From Diphasiastrum complanatum (lineage: Eukaryota > Streptophyta > Lycopodiopsida > Lycopodiales > Lycopodiaceae), in the NCBI GenBank assembly GCA_029204225.1, contig CM055114.1:13268144-13332143 (forward strand): a stretch of 64,000 nt of DNA. Direction: 5' to 3'. The notes under the pieces were generated by a model, which was not told where the DNA came from, did not search any database, and was given only the letters and a program-made list of their open reading frames with translations. Positions 1 to 10,691 of this stretch are shown one piece after another. A program made the position numbers and the translations under genes. Positions within the stretch are counted from its first letter, which is position 1. Every line of letters starts with the position of its first letter.

Positions 1-2
1 AC

Positions 3-59
3 AAGGAAACCTGGGAGAAGGAAGAAGACCTTAGGCTGAAATTCTCTAGTTTCTTACCT
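3..59 (+). mobile_element. Ty3/gypsy chromodomain tail (end of pol)
   Basis: The first open frame reads KETWEKEEDLRLKFSSFLP then stop. This is the C-terminal end of a chromodomain as found behind the integrase of plant chromoviruses; the E-TWE-E-DL pattern is the chromodomain signature. A parallel copy of the same end lies at 29600-29667. Only the last 19 codons are inside the window, so the rest of the element lies to the left. Confidence 0.75.
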
Positions 60-60
60 T

Positions 61-473
61 GAGAAGAGAGGGGGAGAGTGTAAAACGATTGCCAAGTGTA
101 GATCTTTAAGATCCTACTGCATACACCAAAAGGAGTGTTGTGGAGCCAAACCACCAACCAAGTAGAAACCAATGATCGAATCTCAATCAGCTTCACCCCC
201 GAGCCACGATGACTAAATACAATAGAGGAGATGTTTTTGGCAATTGAATACTGAAATCTGGAAGTGGAGGAGGGCAAGTTTCTATAGGTATATATAGACC
301 CCTAGAACCTAGGAATATTCCTTCCAAAACCCAAGTCCTTTACTAGATTCATAGTCAATTGCTTTTGATCTCCTCTATATGCACAAAAGTTGTCAATCAC
401 CATGCACTACTCCAATAGTAGGTTAATAAGTACAGATTATTCCGAATCATCTGAACTGGACATGGACATAACA
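61..473 (+). repeat. Polypurine tract (61-78) and probable gypsy 3' LTR (79-473)
   Basis: Directly after the chromodomain stop is an 18-base purine tract, then TGTAAAAC. The stretch to 473 ends in ACA, giving the TGT...ACA ends usual for LTRs. A TATATATA box at 289-296, about 210 bases in, would serve as LTR promoter. No second copy of this LTR is in the window, so the right boundary is an inference from the terminal ACA. Confidence 0.45.
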
Positions 474-480
474 AAGAGAA

Positions 481-865
481 TGTTATGTACCATGACGGTA
501 AGGCAGAACACTAGACCAGGATTGTCGACATTTTTAGTGCCATGTGTCAGCACCTCAAGCCGCCTCATGTTGCAGATCCAGGCGTGGGGAACCCTGTATT
601 ATCCATTTAATCTACCCGAGGAGTAGGTGGATGTCATGAGCATGCTTGAGCTAGGATGTATGTCTAGCCATGGAGATGAGTGCCCATGAGAACTGAGACG
701 ATCGCAATAGCACGAGATGATAGTTATTGTAGGCTTGATCAAGCCAATGGTGTCAAAAATTTTGGGTGAGTTGGTAGTGACTCTATGGATGGTGAGCGGT
801 AACAAAGCTTCATCACTTGATGTTTGAAGTTCACTTTATGAAAATCGATTTTGTAATTTATAACA
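481..865 (+). repeat. Relict LTR, same family as 9358-9811
   Basis: It starts TGTTATGTACCAT, as does the LTR at 9358. The two share scattered blocks in the same order: a cgacat...tgccacg-like stretch, ggtggatg, gagccaggatgtat, agttattgtag, and a gtgac-cta-gg-t block near the end. The copy is strongly diverged and has no primer-binding site after it. The right boundary (TAACA at 861-865) is approximate. Confidence 0.5.
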
Positions 866-2696
866 TGTAGACTAGAAGGAATGTAGAGCATTGTGTTGAG
901 CTTGTTCCAAGGGTAAGTTCAGTATGTAGGCCTCCTTCTAGGATGAGCCTCAAAGAGGAGGAAGTTATAAAGATGTTGCAAGAGTATCTCAAGCTAGGGC
1001 CCTTCACTTGTTAAAAGAATGGGTGGTTGTTAGGCAACAATCATGGCCCTAACGTACCCTAGAAGGGACCGTGACTAGGTCAATCATGTGACTAGGTCAG
1101 TTATGTGACCGCCAGTGGTGGGCCACAACCCACACGCCAATACTAGGCACCCAAGTCCTTGGGTGTGTCAGTATAAGTGACCTGGTGATTAGGCCCGACA
1201 TGCATTGCTTTAGTACCAAGCAATCTAACGCTATTCGCACATGGCATTCTTTTCTACACATCTTGCTTGGGGCATGTTCATAATATTAAGTCTTCTAGTT
1301 CTTGTTTGTACTTGGTCTATATGGCTAGCTTGAAGTCTATTTAGGTGTTTTGAGTCATACGTGCTAGCTTCACATTGTCTTCTTGGTCTATACAACTAGC
1401 TAGTCGTCTAGACTCTATTGTTGCATTGACATGGCATTCCTAAGATAAAGCACTAGCTTTTGAATTTATATCTGATGACCTCCATCATCACATTCATGGG
1501 AGTTTCTTCCTGTTACAACATTGGCCAAAGACCCTTTCACAGTTCCAATTTTGCAGCATCTGTCTTGTTTATGAAGTCCCATTCTTGCAACATCATTTTT
1601 GAGGCAAGAGCTTCATTCCTTTATGCGGCTATTCTAGAAATATTGCATTGAATTTTTTTCCACAATGATGTGCACATATGTGTATGATTGGTGGTATCAC
1701 AGATGCTTCTACGATAGCAAGAGCTCTACTCCCAATTTTGTGTGGCACTCATGGGCTTATATATAAGTGTATTGTTTCACATATTTGTTACAGCATTCAC
1801 TGGCCACGGTGTGTTCACTGCTGATGTCAAGTGACAGTCTCGATACATCGGTATTTTTCATTGATTTACTTTTCCAGGTTGCAGCATCTTCAAGATCTAC
1901 ATTTTGCAGCTGCTTCTTGAGCATGTGCATTTTGTGGCCTCAGGTGCAGGCTATATATAGCAGATGCAATTCTGCAGGATCTTCCAGTTTTACAATTCTG
2001 TCAAACAGTAAGGACAATGTTTTGGTAGATAGGGATAGTTATTAAAATGCACTTCAGGCCTCGCTCAATTGTCTAGAGTCTATTGTGCTTAAAGCCTCGT
2101 TAATTCATTTACATTCCCATAGTACTATTTAACTGCAATGGTCCCGATTTCTAAGACCTTGGACAAAATTCAGCTATTTTCGTGAGGACAATACTTGTCA
2201 GCAGCCCCCTGACCTGCCGGTAGAGCGTAAGTCGCTCTTTGCCCTAACCCTGATAGTACCCGTGAGACTATGGAATAGGAATTGTTCCTCTAATTTTGGT
2301 TTTTGGAGCTGCTTTGTGAATTGTAAGAGAACTCTATAACATCGTTCCTTTGCAGGAGGGCTTGCTAACTGATTTAATTGGCTTTATATATTTGGAGAAT
2401 TTTGTTCCATAGACAATTCACTCTTGTTATTGTTTTTGTGGATTATCATGTATGGATGTATTTTTAACTGTATGCAACGATCCTTAAACTACTACGACTG
2501 CCAAATACGTAAATCTGATCAGAAATGTTCAATTTTCAGTTGAATAACCCCTACTTCAAATCAATGTAAGCCTGTCTTTTCCAGAATCCAATGACTTGTA
2601 CTGTCGTGAAAGTATTCCACGGCATATTATTACCCATGCTTTAGGTTCAAGATGCCCTCACATTTTATATCTTTTCTTCAAGAAACTAGCGCTTGT
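866..2696. other. No gene recognised
   Basis: Open frames are short and show no conserved motif. A gtgactaggtca word occurs twice near 1070-1100. If the MYB3R gene at 3949-4320 is intact, this stretch would be part of its long second intron. Confidence 0.5.
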
Positions 2697-2920
2697 TTGC
2701 CAACTCTCCAGCTCAAAAAGCCTTCAGGTGATGTCTTAAACATCATGACAAGAGGTGACTACCAGAAAGCTCTTAATGGCTTCATATTGTTCCCTGCTTA
2801 GCTTATGTGCCAACTCTCCAACTAATTAAACCTTTGGGTGATGAGCTTAAACTACCCATCATCGAACAAGGGGACTACCAGAAAGTCAAAAGTATCAGCT
2901 TCAAACTGTGTCCCTACACA
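2697..2920 (+). repeat. Degenerate direct duplication, about 110-bp offset
   Basis: Two neighbouring blocks (about 2698-2779 and 2808-2896) share the order tgccaactctcca, aaRcctt-ggtgatg, cttaaac, gaYtaccagaaag. They are too diverged for a recent duplication and have no protein meaning that I can see. Confidence 0.5.
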
Positions 2921-3435
2921 TTGCGTTTTCTGTGTTTACACGTCTCCCATGCAGATTTTCCAACATCTACAAAGCAAACCTGTTCACATTATTACCACAC
3001 CTAGTAGCTTTTGGCCTTCAAGCAACTTGGATCTCACCGATGTGAATACCAATTTCCATCTGCAAGGATCATTCTTTCAGTATCTGGATAACACCCTAGC
3101 TTTGGGCCTTAAATATGAAAGCTTCCATCCTACTAGCGTCATTCCTGCAGAAGAAGCTTATCGGGATGATTTCCTTCACAATCAGGACCTATGTCTACGT
3201 ACAAGTGAGTGCAAAGATCCATCTCTACGACGTGCTTGTTGCATCAGTATAATCTGAGAAGCGAAAAAATATTTTGGTCATAATGAGTGAACTGTCATTG
3301 GAAGATTTTCACATCTGTCGTGAATATGATACATTCGGAAGATCAGAAGTTCCAATTCGATTATACTTCCCAGAATTATGGCTCAAGGATAGAGGTGTCG
3401 CTTCGACTTTGGGAACCTTCGGCCCCATCTGGCGC

Positions 3436-3547
3436 CATTCCGTATTTCAATCCAAGGGTCGGCTCACTTGGTTAGCTTGGCATCCAAAGTTTCTTTGGTC
3501 TCAAGTTCAAGCCTCCCTTGAAAACCAAGATGCATTCCGTATTTCAA
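3436..3547 (+). mobile_element. tRNA-derived SINE insertion 1, with 15-bp TSD
   Basis: An 82-bp insert (3451-3532) lies between two perfect 15-bp copies of cattccgtatttcaa (3436-3450 and 3533-3547). The insert matches a second insert at 5727-5813 through gttagcttggcatccaaag, tttctttggtctca, a box-B-like gttcaagcc, and ccttgaaaaccaag. Perfect flanking duplications around a shared short sequence show retroposition. The tRNA-like boxes A and B indicate Pol III origin. Box B is degraded here (AGTTCAAGCC) compared with copy 2. Confidence 0.8.
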
Positions 3548-3948
3548 CAGAACCAACAAATTTGCCATCACCAATATGGAGGACACTTTGCATAGCAAAG
3601 ACGCAACCCGTCCGTGATTAAGATCAAGTACCGGTTTGAAGGAAGCGTAAATTTTCACGTCACTTTTCAATTGTGCAAAGCTTACAAGCCGAGACTTAGT
3701 CCCCAGCAGAACTTAAGAGACTTACTCCCCACCCTGTGAACATCTCAGTTACCAAGGTGCCACCGGATTCATGATTGAACTCTAAACACATTTCACAGCG
3801 GATACCAATCAAAAAATTCCTTCCTGTAGCAGATTCATGGCTTCGCCACAGTGATTACACGATAAAACATCAAAACAAATCTCCAGTTTCTAAACTCGAG
3901 CGTTGTGGTTAAAACGGAAAGTGATTTTGATAAAAAAAGGTTACGTAC

Positions 3949-4320
3949 CTCCTCAGGAGTCCATCCCCCTTTAGATGACCTCCGAGTCGGACCACCAATC
4001 CGTCTGCATCATGTACAGAATGTAAGACCAATTTTGAAAACAAAATCTCTTCGTTGACGACATACAATAACACAATTAAAGAGCACTTGGCAAAACAGGC
4101 TTTTCTGTAAGAATATAAGATTGCATCAAACTTCTGTAAGAGATACATTGAGGAAAGCCTTCACAGATGGAGATTGAAAACTAATTTGGGGAACGCACCC
4201 CTGAACAGGAGGCAGCTGATTGGTGGCATCATCCTCCGTGTCAGGGCCAGAAGAGCATATAGAAGAATGCGGAATTTCCTCTGTTGTGCTGCTGCTTCCT
4301 TTGACTTTGTTGCTCGCCAT
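3949..4320 (-). CDS. MYB3R-type (R1R2R3) MYB transcription factor, first two coding exons
   Basis: Exon 1 is 4199-4320 (ATG at 4318-4320, starts MASNKVKGSSST). It ends in phase 2 at a GTGCGT donor. Exon 2 is 3949-4003, after a TGCAG acceptor, and ends at a GTACGT donor. Spliced, the join reads LPPVQ-GRIGGPTRRSSKGGWTPEE. This matches the entry into MYB repeat 1 in plant MYB3R proteins, whose signature is G-PTRRS-KG-WTPEED. Family role: nuclear regulators of G2/M genes through MSA promoter elements. The first-repeat tryptophan W is present; the rest of R1, R2 and R3 is not found in the 3.9 kb to the left. The next exon is therefore beyond the window behind a very long intron, or lost. A TTACAG sits two bases before the ATG (4321-4326), suggesting a 5'-UTR intron acceptor. 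The exons are short, so a broken fragment cannot be excluded. Confidence 0.7.
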
Positions 4321-5712
4321 ACCTGTAATATCTTCTGTAATCTATTTTGGATGCAATGTGGCTGTTGTCATATTTTAAACACCGCAATCCTGAGGAACGC
4401 CGCTTGCTATCAGTGGCCACCATTAAGAAACAGATTACTCTTCTGCTCAACTTTGTCACGTTTAGTTCGAAGATCTTAGAACGACGTTCATAAGAAAACA
4501 AGATAAGCCAATCCGGAATATGAACAGAAACAACGAGTCCAAAGCCGCCTTAAAGTAGAACCTCGGATAAATGAGACAAAATCTGTCTGCTTCAGATCTT
4601 AGAATGCAGATTTCTAAACAAGACGAATAGTGCAAAGAGCCTTAAAAATGCTTAAATACTGAAGCATTTTTCTTGATCCGTTCCCCGAGGCAAATAATCA
4701 ATCAAGTCAAATCCAGAAAAGAGGTGTTCAAGCACCTAAGCAGAAGCGGAAGAATCCAAGGAATGGAAAACATATTTATTCAGAGTTCAATCTTCTGAGT
4801 TCCAGGCTATAAGACAAAGCATTAAAGCATCCAAGCATGGCAAAGGCAATGGCAATGGCGAAGGCAAAGGCAAAGGCAAAGATAGTAGCAACAAAGGATA
4901 AATGCTACTTCAGGCCTATAATGAAGCAGTTGAAGCAATGATCTATACAAAAAGTAGGTCAGAAAAAAGCGCAGACAGGCTCTGCAGGCACAGAATCAGC
5001 AGCAGGATCTACAAAAGATGCCAAAAATAAAGGATCGAGAGAAAATGGAGAGAAGATCGAGCGGAAGACAGACGAGAGCAAGCCAAGCCGCAGAAGAGGA
5101 GGCGAAAACGTTCACGATCCGAAACAATGAAAAGAGCTGAAGAAACCGAAAACAGAACAAACCGTATGGTGAATGGCCAGAAACCTCGCTGAAGGGCACC
5201 AGACGTCCAGGTGACGGGAACGTGTAGTATTCGAAATCTGAAGAAAAAGCCAAATAAAAAATATTGTAAATGGGGTGGCCAACGGATATATGTCAGACCT
5301 GGCAACAAAACAAAGTGCTAAACAAAAGAGTGTGTACTAAACAGCATAAAACAAAGCACACTGGCAAATCCAGGAAAAACCAAACACAGTGAAAATGGTG
5401 AGTGTTCAGTGTCCACTATCTAGATCATAATGTATAGTCATTATAGTGCATGCTTTACGTCTTACTGGATTACCATGTGTGTCCTTCAGACTCAAATTTC
5501 GAGCAAAATTAGGCACGCGACACAACACACAAACTAATTGTTCCCCCCTAGCTCGCGTATCCAACCTAAACATTGAGCACGTACAAATCTGTTGTGGTGG
5601 AGAGCCCTTTTTAGATGCACAAGGGCAACTGCCCACTGCCCTGCCTTTTCCCTCTCCTTTTCACTACATCTATGTAGTGGCAAACGTGGAGACATCGAGC
5701 ATTATAAGTGCC
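4321..5712 (-). other. Probable 5' leader and upstream region of the MYB3R gene
   Basis: No open frame with recognisable motifs. On the minus strand, about 5040-5240 is pyrimidine-rich and comparatively CG-rich, as expected for a plant 5' UTR, and an acceptor-like TTACAG precedes the MYB3R start. A hexamer array lies at 4839-4880. Promoter position not determined. Confidence 0.35.
4839..4880 (+). repeat. GGCAAA/GGCAAT hexamer array, 7 units
   Basis: Seven consecutive hexamers, four GGCAAA, two GGCAAT and one GGCGAA. Read in frame it would encode alternating Gly-Lys/Asn/Glu, like the Gly-Lys tract in the copia gag near 39870-39910. The following bases can be read KDKCYF, vaguely like a zinc-knuckle start, but this is too little to call a gag relic. 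Confidence 0.6.
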
Positions 5713-5827
5713 CATCATCTCATGGGGAACCAACGGGGTTGTCTTGGTTGGTTAGCTTGACATCCAAAGTTTCTTTGGTCTCAGGTTCGAGCCTCCCCTT
5801 GGAAACCAAGAAGCATCATCTCATGGG
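5713..5827 (+). mobile_element. tRNA-derived SINE insertion 2, with 14-bp TSD
   Basis: An 87-bp insert (5727-5813) is flanked by perfect copies of catcatctcatggg (5713-5726 and 5814-5827). It has a box-A-like GGTTAGCTTGAC (about 5750-5761) and a perfect box B GGTTCGAGCC (5784-5793) at tRNA spacing. GGGG (5735-5738) can pair with the CCCC just after box B like an acceptor stem. CCAAAG-TTT-CTTTGG forms an anticodon-arm-like hairpin, and the 3' end CTTGG-AAA-CCAAG forms another. There is no poly(A) tail and no body beyond the tRNA-like head. Same family as 3451-3532. Confidence 0.85.
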
Positions 5828-8800
5828 AGTAAGAGTTGTCACATTGTGGCATTTGTTATGCCCCATGCTACTTTTACATGGGGGGACTCCTCTTGTGTGT
5901 AAAAATGGGTAATTTTTCCAACATCCAATAACAAACTAGTATTTTGAAATAGGGACACTTGTGAGGCACTTGTGTTTTCCATCCACCCCAAAAGATTGGC
6001 TATTGTGAAGTTGGCATCGGTGCCATTGCTACTCCCAATGCGCAAATAGCACTAGCATTGCTAAAAATGCACCCTACCATGCCAAGTTCATGTGCCCGAG
6101 CAAGCTACCTTGCAAGATGCAATGCACTTCGAAGTCTAGTTTGCATTTCAAAAAAAGGCAAAAATTTCAAAAGCACTTCATTTTAATGACAAACTTAAAA
6201 ATTGACCTTTCATTTGAAAAGTAACTTTAAAAAGTCAAATGTCATGCTAGTTTAAAAATTTTAAAAATTTATTGTAAACTATAACATAAATATATGTATA
6301 AGTGTATGCATATGTAATTGAAAAGGTTCATACTTATTTTATTTGAAAGGTACCCTTGCATTATATATGTCATATGAAAGGTTTAAAAAAAAAAACCATC
6401 ATGGTGAAAGGTAGGGGTGCACGTCAAATTCCAAGCCTACACATGAGCAAGGATAAAGAAAGCTTTGGAAACAATATATTTAAAGAGGGAGAAAAAAAAA
6501 ATTCTAGACATAAAAGTGTGCTATACCAATCTACATGATGCACTTGTTGTAAGGGGATGCAGTAAATGGCGGTAAAAATACAAGGGATGCAGTTGCAAAT
6601 CTAGCTAGGTCTTTGCTGAAAAGTTGTCTTGGTCTGGCATGTCAGTCACCCCGAATATTAGGGTCAATCACACACTCGAAATAAGCCTTCTCAAACTTGT
6701 TAACAAACTGGGATATTCTCAAACTAAATCTAATTACCACGAATGTGAGCGTTATCTCTAGTGGTGCTAGTGTTACACTTTCATGACCTCTGAATCATTA
6801 ATGTCATCTAGGCCATTCAATCCATAGTTGGTTGTCATTATATTTATCATGGCTTGTGGCTCTCAGTGTATCTAGCATGAATGTGAAATGTGTCGAGCTC
6901 TAAAAATGAGCTCTAACATGTCTATTGTGTCAAATGACTTGCTTGGATGGAAGTTACATGCTTATGATTGTCCAATGTGGTGTGATGTCAAGTTAGCTCT
7001 CAAAGCTCATGACCAAGCTCTAAGTTGGTTAGGTCTCATTTGATGGCCATCTTGGGATTTCATGCATGTTGACATGTTGGATGCTTATATGTTGGGGAGG
7101 TTGGAAGGCCAAGTTTCAAACACACGAAGCCAAATGGTTGTCTCCAACTCACTTTGAGGTGCCTATGCTACATTTGCTCATCCAAGATTGATGGAGGCCT
7201 TGAACGTTGAAAGAGCCACGAGCATGCTAGCTCTCAAGGCCCCCATCACCGTTGGATGAGAGTGGTGTCCAAGATGCCATTCCAAGTGCGTTTTTTATTC
7301 ATCCTATAGAAAGAAGATCTTTCAAGCCAAAGTTTGGCAATGACCTACTTTCTAGGGAGTTTCTAGACTCTAGCATCGTCCACACGGTGGCTTGAAACCA
7401 TCATCCTCAACTTGGGCTACGTGACCCTCTTTCTAGATCTTTATTGTTTCCAGCATCTAAGAGGCCACAAGAGAAACTCATTTGAAACACCCACAAGCTT
7501 TTGACTTCACAATTTAATTCTCCTTGGCCTATGAGGCATAGTTAGCATGAGCAAAAGGAGAACATGTTCATACCTTTGTATAGAATAAGTAAACATTGTC
7601 TGTATTTATGTGAGCAATGTTACATCAAGTGGAAATAGTGCAATCCAATATCATAATTGATGTTCTTTTGTCCTTGCATAATTAAAGTGATATCTTACAT
7701 TGTGTTGATGGATTAGATTTATATGATCCATGTAACTTTACTCTTGGATATCTAATTTATATTGCCTTAGATATTCCAACATCTAGATTCACATTGCCTT
7801 ATACTAACACAAGTTTATAGAAGAAACGTTACTATTTTATAAAGATAAAACGTATGTTTTTCAATTTATTTTATTCAAAGTTAATCTGTGGTTCTAAGAT
7901 GCACATAAATGATGCATTCTTTGGGTTTAGTTTTAATATGATAGAGTTGAAACAATGCATGACATATATAAAAGCATATGCTATGATTATTTTTATAGTA
8001 TATGTTTATAACATATTTAATATATGGTTATAATGAAGACTTAAACCTTATTCATAAACTTATGTTTAGCCCATATAGTTGGATTTATGCCATCTAATCA
8101 AGCCACATTATAAGCATATTTATATGGCATATGTGTTTCAAACATATAGACTTATATATATTCATTTATATTCATGATATAGACCTTACGTCGCGCAGTG
8201 CTCACGAAAAACCAACAAATACAAATGACCCAATTATTGAAATTCAATTTTCACCACTTCATTTTAGATTTATAGGTTTTTAATATGGCTCAAAATCAAC
8301 TGGTTTTAATTATAAATCTTAGGTTTTAAGGTTTTATTTTAACCTTTTACCGATTCCATAATAGTTTTGTGGGTTTGTTATAAGGTTAGTTTGAAACTTT
8401 TTTACCAGCACTGCAAGTTACGCATCGTGGTTAATCAAGACACGACACAAAACACTACCTTTTAGCATAATTCTACTTTGTGGCAGGAGCCATGGCACGA
8501 ACCGCGAGAATGTTCATTTATATGTATATATCACATGTTATAACAATATGATTAAAATGTGGCCTAATTAATATATCTTAATTCATTTCATAACCATGTG
8601 GCCTAGTCGTATGTTATGCATATGGTTTGAATGTTTTTATAGTTATATATGGTTACAACATATGCTATGAACTTATTTTATAACCATAACCATAATCTAT
8701 GAACACATAAATTGATCTTCTATTGTAAATATGATGTGAATTAATGCTCATTTAAAGGTCTGAAGGTAAGTATAATCTATGGCTTAACAATATACTATAA

Positions 8801-9357
8801 TCCCAGACATTGATCGTGTCAATATACTACTGCAATTAAAGCCCTTGTCATGAACAAGAAAAAGGTCAATATTTTACTAGAAAATATGTCTAGTTAAACA
8901 TAAAATTACAAAATAGGCCAAATTCATATTAAAAGTTGTTAAAAGATATTTTGCTAAGATTGAATTGTCCAGCTACTTCAAAATTGAGGTAACAACTACA
9001 ACTGATTCCATGTCCATAAAAATGTTCTCCTCAGTCCACATGCCAAATGGAGATTAATGGACAAGATTATCACTCTTTTGCAATAAATGCCATGTAGATT
9101 AGCATCATCAATGGGTTATGTTCGATATATCTACGCACTTCATATATTATTGACACCAGTTTCCTAGTAACTCTCAGTCCTATATGTAATTCATCCACCA
9201 TGACCTCTTTAATGCAATGAACATAGTAGGTTTGGGGATTGAAAATTCAGTCAACTTTTGAAATTGTGGAGTCTCCTTGAACCACTATGGGATCCTTGCT
9301 TTCCTTCTATGTCGAGGGGGATACCTTGAACACAACTCATGTTTGACCCATGGTAGG
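5828..9357. other. AT-rich stretch without recognisable genes
   Basis: Only short open frames without motifs. About 6160-6540 and 7600-8960 are very AT-rich, with recurring words such as ttataaccat and catatg. I see no tRNA, LTR ends or protein domain. It may hold decayed transposons that cannot be named from sequence alone. Confidence 0.5.
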
Positions 9358-9811
9358 TGTTATGTACCATAACGGTACGCCCTTCAGTGATGGCCTCGCA
9401 AGGACGGGAGTTTTCGACATGTTTGGGTGCCACGCGTCACCATCCTAGGTGGTCGCGTGTCGCCGGTAGGACCGTGCTTGATGGGACCCACTGTGCTATG
9501 TCTATATAGTAGTGGGGTTTCCCTCTTGCCAGTCACTCGGTCTACACGGGAGTTGGTGGATGGAGAGCATGTGCATGAGCCAGGATGTATCTCCAAGGTA
9601 GGAGATGTGTGCTAGAGAGCCGAGTGCGATGGCTGGTGGAATGGGACGCCAGTTATTGTAGGAGGCTTGACTGGGCATGATTATGTCGATTGCTCCAGAG
9701 CATGGAGGTGGGTCGGTTGTGACCCTACGGTTGGGCGGTTACAGTGCGTCGCCATTGGCATTGGGTGTGCGGAACCTTCAAGGCAGTCGATAATCCTAGG
9801 GAGTTGTAACA
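9358..9811 (+). repeat. LTR (5' type) followed by a primer-binding site
   Basis: Begins TGTTATGTACCATAACGG and ends GTTGTAACA, i.e. TG...CA ends. It is followed two bases later by a tRNA-iMet primer-binding site, so this is the 5' LTR of a plus-strand element or a remnant of one. Related to 481-865. No gag or pol of this element can be read downstream, so the internal region is lost or highly decayed. Confidence 0.7.
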
Positions 9812-9813
9812 GT

Positions 9814-9825
9814 TGGTATCAGAGC
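9814..9825 (+). promoter_or_regulatory. Retrotransposon primer-binding site (tRNA-iMet type)
   Basis: TGGTATCAGAGC, the standard plant LTR-retrotransposon primer-binding site complementary to the initiator Met-tRNA 3' end. It sits two bases after the LTR end. Confidence 0.85.
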
Positions 9826-10691
9826 AATCGATTTCTTTAAGGTGCACACGTTCTCTTTTGTGCTTTGCGATTTGGTATTTCCTTTAGTGGATAGTGGTTG
9901 TTTGTTTTAAAACCTTTGTTCAAGCTTAATTGGAAAAATGGCTGGTTGGTGGATGTAAGCTTGTTTTTCCTTTTAAACAAGTTCACAATAACCTTCTCTT
10001 TTCTATTCAAGCCTTTTGTTTCTTGGTTTGTTTAGGAAAGTTGGAGTTAGTTTAATTTTTAAATTAATAAGCTCTGAGAAACTTCTTTGTTTGTGGGTTA
10101 AGCCATCCTTTTAAACTTGGAATAAGTTAAGTTTTGAGACCTCCTTTAAGTTTGGGAGGCTTTGAGGCCTTTGGCCTGTATTTGGTGCATACTCAGTCTG
10201 CAGATTGGTCTCCCTATACTCCCTGTACCAGTGAGTTTCTGGTGCTGTCCGTACAGAGGGTAAACCTTTGATTGAAAATCTTTTTGTTGAACCGGTTTGC
10301 TTACATTGTATGCACCCCCGTTTTCTAACTTTTAATCTCACCACAAAATTTTTTTTGTGAAGCCAAGGCTGCCACTCCACAGTGCGCTGATCCTCGGGAA
10401 GAGGGAGGGGCATTTGTTTATAAATCAGACTCATAGATCTGCAAGTACAATTAGTACCTGCAGATAGCACCTTTGTGTAAGAGGTGGGGGGGCCGGGGGG
10501 GGGGGGGGGGGGGGGAATGCCCCCCGGACATAGTATCCTAGCACGGCGCTGGCGCTTCATACTCCGGGTGAGGAAGGGGGAGGGGAACATTACCTACCCC
10601 CAGAAAGCCACCTAGGGGGGCACGACGCCTGTGCGTGAGGATGGGGAGGGAGAGGAGCTCATGTATAAGATTTATAAGATTCATTAAGGAT
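9826..10691 (+). other. Untranslated leader-like region with G-rich tract
   Basis: No coding motif. Contains a run of 7 G, CC, then 21 G (10486-10515), followed by a CG-rich patch to about 10650. The first part would be the retrotransposon leader behind the primer-binding site. Confidence 0.45.
10486..10515 (+). repeat. Poly-G tract (G7-CC-G21)
   Basis: Seen directly: 28 of 30 bases are G, with CCCCCC close behind at 10519-10525. Capable of G-quadruplex formation, and a likely place for assembly or length error. Confidence 0.9.

Noticed and set aside
4996-5308. Overlapping minus frames rich in Phe, Ser and Leu
   Set aside because: Composition follows from a pyrimidine-rich probable 5' UTR; two frames are open at once and neither has a domain.
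9251-9615. Open frames on both strands around 9251-9615
   Set aside because: They lie inside the LTR at 9358-9811 and have no protein motifs.
10111-10590. 159-codon open frame on minus across the G tract
   Set aside because: The frame is held open by the poly-C/poly-G run (a proline string) and shows no conserved domain.
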